A DNA stretch of 64,000 nt, from NCBI RefSeq assembly GCF_001735715.1, contig NZ_CP017259.1, positions 679,501 through 743,500 of the forward strand, read 5' to 3'. Position 1 is the first letter of the stretch, and every line of letters begins with the position of its first letter. The notes beneath the pieces are model-generated. The model was given only the letters and a program-made list of their open reading frames with translations, was not told where the DNA came from and did no database searches. Below, piece by piece: positions 61,000 to 64,000 of the stretch. The position numbers and the translations under genes were made by a program. The DNA comes from Formosa sp. Hel3_A1_48. GTDB lineage: Bacteria > Bacteroidota > Bacteroidia > Flavobacteriales > Flavobacteriaceae.

Positions 61000-61717
61000 A
61001 ACGTCTTCTATATTCGCTTAAAAAAATTGACACAGCATTGGCAACGTTAAGACTTTCTGTTTTTTTGAAAGCACCAAACCTAGGAATAGAAAGTTTTTCC
61101 GTAAGCAAGGAAGATATATTTTCCGAAATACCATTGGCTTCATTTCCAAACACCAATATACCTGAGTTCGGAAAATTTGAAGCATAAACAGAAGTTCCTT
61201 CCATAAAAGTTCCCATGGCATTATCGGCAGATTTAATAAGAGGCGCCAAAGCGGTGTAATTAATATTTACTCTTGTATGTGAACCCATTGCGGCTTGGAT
61301 AACTTTTGAGTTATAACAATCAACAGTTGCTGGACTACATACCAAATCGCGTATACCAAACCAATCGCAAAGTCGAATAATTGTTCCTAAATTTCCAGGA
61401 TTATTTAAATCATCAAGAGCTAAGATCAGAGCAGAATCGTCAATAGGTTTGGGTTTGGGAATGCAAAAAATAGCTAAAACTTTATTGGGTGTTTTTAGGC
61501 TACTTATCTTGGAAAGCTCTTGAGTACTGATATGAACAAAAGCATTGGAATACTGCGCATAAAACGAATCTGTTGAAAAAATCTCAATAGGTTCATACTG
61601 GGCATCTAAAAACTCTTGGGTAACCTTAACTCCTTCAGAAACAAACATTTGCTCTTGAGAACGCTGCTTTTTTTTACTTAAACTAAGTATTCGCTTTGTT
61701 TGGTTTTTAGTTAACAT
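60986..61717 (-). CDS. SpoU/TrmH-family RNA 2'-O-methyltransferase
   Basis: A 243-residue SPOUT methyltransferase. An N-terminal substrate-binding domain (KRILSLSKKKQRSQEQMFVSEGVKV onward) is followed by the knotted catalytic domain with the three motifs: LNNPGNLGTIIRLCDWFG (about 107-124), VFGNEANGIS (about 188-197) and ESLNVANAVSIFLSEY (about 219-234). It resembles RlmB/YsgA-type rRNA methyltransferases; the target nucleotide cannot be told. It overlaps porT by 14 bases and is divergent from tamL. Confidence 0.93.
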   Translation of the reverse strand: MLTKNQTKRILSLSKKKQRSQEQMFVSEGVKVTQEFLDAQYEPIEIFSTDSFYAQYSNAFVHISTQELSKISSLKTPNKVLAIFCIPKPKPIDDSALILALDDLNNPGNLGTIIRLCDWFGIRDLVCSPATVDCYNSKVIQAAMGSHTRVNINYTALAPLIKSADNAMGTFMEGTSVYASNFPNSGILVFGNEANGISENISSLLTEKLSIPRFGAFKKTESLNVANAVSIFLSEYRRRSTET

Positions 61718-61781
61718 CTAAAAAATGTACATTTGATTTAAATTTATTTAGACTATAAATCTAAATTTTATTTATGTCTTG

Positions 61782-64000
61782 TTGAAGGATTCGCTAAAAA
61801 AAATATTTTTTATTTATTCAGTTGCTTACATCTGCACCGCTTGCGACGCCGTCAAAAGAGTTGGAAGCGAGGACCGTTTGTTAGTAAAAAACTCCTTCAC
61901 AGTCAATGGAAAAAACACAAAATCTGAAACACTATCCAAACTTTCATTTCAACAAGTTAATAGTACAATACTAGGAATACCTGTTCGACTTCATATATAC
62001 AATCTGGCACGCCCCAATAAAGATTCAATATTTGAAAAATGGCTGAATAAACACCCCAAACGAAAGCAACGCCTAATTAATAAATTTTCTAAAAAACAGC
62101 TGGATCAACTCAAAAAATCATCTTTGGGCTTCAACAGTTGGTTGAAAAAAACTGGTGAAGTACCAAGTATTTTAGATAGTTTAAAAATCAAAAAAACAAA
62201 ACTAAATCTCGAACGTTATTATTTTTCAAAAGGTTGGTTTGATAGAAAAATTGAATATGAAATCGACACTTTAGGTAATAAACGAGCAACATTAGCTTAT
62301 AAAATTCAAACAGGTACAGCTTACAACATTGGAGCTATTAAAACTAATATAGAAACGCCAGTTTTAGAATTATTATTCGAGAAAAGTAAAGAAAATTCAT
62401 TCATTAAAAAAGGGAAACAATTTGATATATCAGATTTTGAAAATGAACGAAACCGATTAACAACACACTTTAGGAACTCTGGAGTTTATCACTTTTCACA
62501 AGACTATATAAGTTTTGAAAACGATACGATCGGAACCAAACATAATGTAGACCTTGAAATCAATATTCCTAATAGAATATTGAGAACCCAAGACAGTACA
62601 ATTCAGGAACCCTTTAAAACATACCGCATCAAAGAGGTGAATATTTTTACAGATGCATCTTTCAAAAACAGGAATGAGTCTGAGCCTAAAAAAACCGCAA
62701 CACACGATGGCTTTAACTTTTATAATTATGGCGCATTAAAATACAAACCAAAAGCCATAACGAATGCTGTTTTAGTAAATAAAGGTGACTTATATAGTGA
62801 TTTGGATAGGAAGCGAACTTATGGATATTTAAGTCAGTTAAACTCGTTTAAATACCCCAATATTGAATATATCGAAAATAGCATTGATTCAACATTAACC
62901 GCAAACATTTACCTTAACCCAAGAAAAAAATATGGTTTGGGATTTGACTTTGACATTTCTCAAAGTAATATTCAAAAAATTGGATTTTCGTTCAGTTCTG
63001 GGGTTTTGATACGAAATATTTTAAGGGGTGCTGAAACCTTAGAAATCTCTGCTTTGGGAGCTATTGGGGCCTCAAAAGACGGAGCTAAATCTGAAGATCA
63101 GTTTTTTGATATTAATGAGCTTGGCGCAGATATAAAACTTAATATTCCTAGACTATTTTTCCCATTCAATACTGAGAAAATCATTCCAAAATATATGTCC
63201 CCAACATCACAGCTAAGCATGGGCTTCACTAGTCAAAAAAATATAGGTTTGGATAAACGTACACTAAACGGGCGATTGAGCTACAATTGGAATCCCAAAC
63301 AAAGCAAGACAAACAACCTAGATCTAATTAATTTACAATATGTTAGAAATCTAAACCCTGGAAATTACTTTAGTGTATACCAAAACTCTTTCAATAGACT
63401 TGAAAACATTGCATTAAACAGCTACCCAACTCCAAATGATTATTTAGTTTCAAATCCAGATGGATCAAATGCATTAGACTTATCGAGAGCTGATGATTTC
63501 ATAGGGCTTGTAAGTTCAGATGCAACTTTCCAAAACACAAATCCTAATGATTTTCGAAGTGTTAGGAACATCAAGGAACGTAAAAATAGATTAACCCAAA
63601 ACAACTTTATCCTTGCAAGTAATTTCAGCCTAATAAATGACAATAGGGAAAATAATTACGATACAGATTTTTCAATCTTTCGTTTTAAGCTAGAGCTGGC
63701 CGGAAATATTCTAAACGGAGCAGCAGATTTATTGAATTTGAAAAAAAATGACAATGGGGAGTTCGAAATAAATAATGTGGCTTTTTCCCAATATGCCAAA
63801 ACAGAAATCGATTACATCAAGCTCTGGGATTTGGGTCGAAATAATGTTCTTGCACTTAGAACTTTTTTAGGTATTGCTGTTCCGCTTGGAAACTCTAATA
63901 ACATTCCTTTTTCCAAAAGTTTTTTCGCTGGAGGATCAAATGACAACCGCGCTTGGACAGCCTACAACCTAGGACCAGGTCGTTCCGATAATAATAATGA
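61782..64000 (+). CDS. tamL: translocation/assembly module lipoprotein TamL (BamA/TamA-like), 5' part
   Basis: The frame is open from 61782 to the window end, about 739 codons, and continues beyond it. A signal peptide with lipobox (VAYICTAC, Cys about 21) is followed by DAVKRVG, a familiar beginning of the flavobacterial TamL lipoproteins. POTRA-like repeats follow (to about residue 370), and then the start of an outer-membrane barrel with the AGGSNDNRAW block near the right edge (about residue 718), typical of the BamA/TamA family. Start is TTG 61782 or 61779, since no ATG is in frame upstream. The protein would sit in the outer membrane and help insert or export proteins. Confidence 0.88.
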   Translation, partial: MKDSLKKIFFIYSVAYICTACDAVKRVGSEDRLLVKNSFTVNGKNTKSETLSKLSFQQVNSTILGIPVRLHIYNLARPNKDSIFEKWLNKHPKRKQRLINKFSKKQLDQLKKSSLGFNSWLKKTGEVPSILDSLKIKKTKLNLERYYFSKGWFDRKIEYEIDTLGNKRATLAYKIQTGTAYNIGAIKTNIETPVLELLFEKSKENSFIKKGKQFDISDFENERNRLTTHFRNSGVYHFSQDYISFENDTIGTKHNVDLEINIPNRILRTQDSTIQEPFKTYRIKEVNIFTDASFKNRNESEPKKTATHDGFNFYNYGALKYKPKAITNAVLVNKGDLYSDLDRKRTYGYLSQLNSFKYPNIEYIENSIDSTLTANIYLNPRKKYGLGFDFDISQSNIQKIGFSFSSGVLIRNILRGAETLEISALGAIGASKDGAKSEDQFFDINELGADIKLNIPRLFFPFNTEKIIPKYMSPTSQLSMGFTSQKNIGLDKRTLNGRLSYNWNPKQSKTNNLDLINLQYVRNLNPGNYFSVYQNSFNRLENIALNSYPTPNDYLVSNPDGSNALDLSRADDFIGLVSSDATFQNTNPNDFRSVRNIKERKNRLTQNNFILASNFSLINDNRENNYDTDFSIFRFKLELAGNILNGAADLLNLKKNDNGEFEINNVAFSQYAKTEIDYIKLWDLGRNNVLALRTFLGIAVPLGNSNNIPFSKSFFAGGSNDNRAWTAYNLGPGRSDNNN

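Noticed and set aside
1-64000. CRISPR arrays, IS elements, integrases, tRNA or rRNA genes
   Set aside because: No regularly spaced repeats, transposase or integrase motifs, or tRNA-like cloverleaf sequence were seen; I cannot exclude a degenerate element without a search.

Overview
The window is an AT-rich chromosomal segment of a marine-type member of the Bacteroidota, almost certainly family Flavobacteriaceae. Four things point there. Promoters carry the Bacteroidota -7 box TAnnTTTG, with no Shine-Dalgarno sequences. Several starts are TTG. The gene sets are flavobacterial (ddl-coaD, rsfS-ftsH-LUD-cdsA-psd, ubiE-porT). Type IX secretion parts (PorT, the DUF5103 plug), Omp28-like, DUF6029 and TamL proteins are present. 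Genes are packed tightly, and many convergent pairs touch or overlap. I see no tRNA, rRNA, IS element, phage integrase or CRISPR array.

Layout. 1-9.6 kb: ddl end, coaD, SulP transporter, Nudix hydrolase, pyrE, SRPBCC protein, birA, rsfS, ftsH, LUD protein, cdsA, psd, acyl-CoA-binding protein. 9.6-15.9 kb: valS, DUF1573 protein, aminotransferase, murB, aquaporin. 15.9-19 kb: a small Cys-rich protein, glycosyltransferase, ECF sigma factor and an Nramp-like transporter without the canonical metal motifs, in one overlapping run. 19-23.9 kb: lipA, gap, lpxK (reverse), Nif3-like protein, and a coiled-coil 'zinc ribbon' protein that has lost all four zinc cysteines. 23.9-24.9 kb: a small accessory-looking patch with a 35-codon ORF, a Bor-like lipoprotein and a small membrane protein. 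24.9-25.6 kb: msrA.

25.6-33.3 kb is the most distinctive block, a kynurenine-degradation operon: kynU, kmo, RidA/aminomuconate deaminase, aminomuconate-semialdehyde dehydrogenase, an atypical SDR, 3-hydroxyanthranilate dioxygenase, ACMS decarboxylase and an O-methyltransferase. Together the recognised enzymes take kynurenine through 3-hydroxyanthranilate to the 2-aminomuconate/oxalocrotonate level. Tryptophan dioxygenase, formamidase and the lower meta-cleavage enzymes are not in the window.

33.3-39 kb: tatA, a carboxypeptidase-regulatory-like protein, pepE, GNAT, gpmI, map, DUF3050. 38.9-46.4 kb (reverse): nqrABCDEF (sodium-pumping NADH:quinone oxidoreductase), then a small conserved protein and apbE, whose product attaches FMN to NqrB and NqrC. 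46.5-53.5 kb: T9SS plug protein, apaG, pruA, Omp28-like lipoprotein (reverse), TlpA-like thioredoxin, DUF6029 protein. 53.5-61.7 kb: rsmG, fatty acid desaturase, aminotransferase, trkH/trkA potassium uptake, ubiE/menG, porT, SpoU-type RNA methyltransferase. 61.8-64 kb: 5' part of tamL, cut by the window end.

Most genes are recognisable housekeeping genes. I found no clear undescribed multi-gene system. The best leads are the two unassigned genes in the kynurenine operon, the motif-less Nramp-like protein beside a sigma factor, the cysteine-free zinc-ribbon protein, the 23.9-24.9 kb patch, and a repeated promoter geometry (TAnnTTTG-N4-ATG) that suggests leaderless transcripts.
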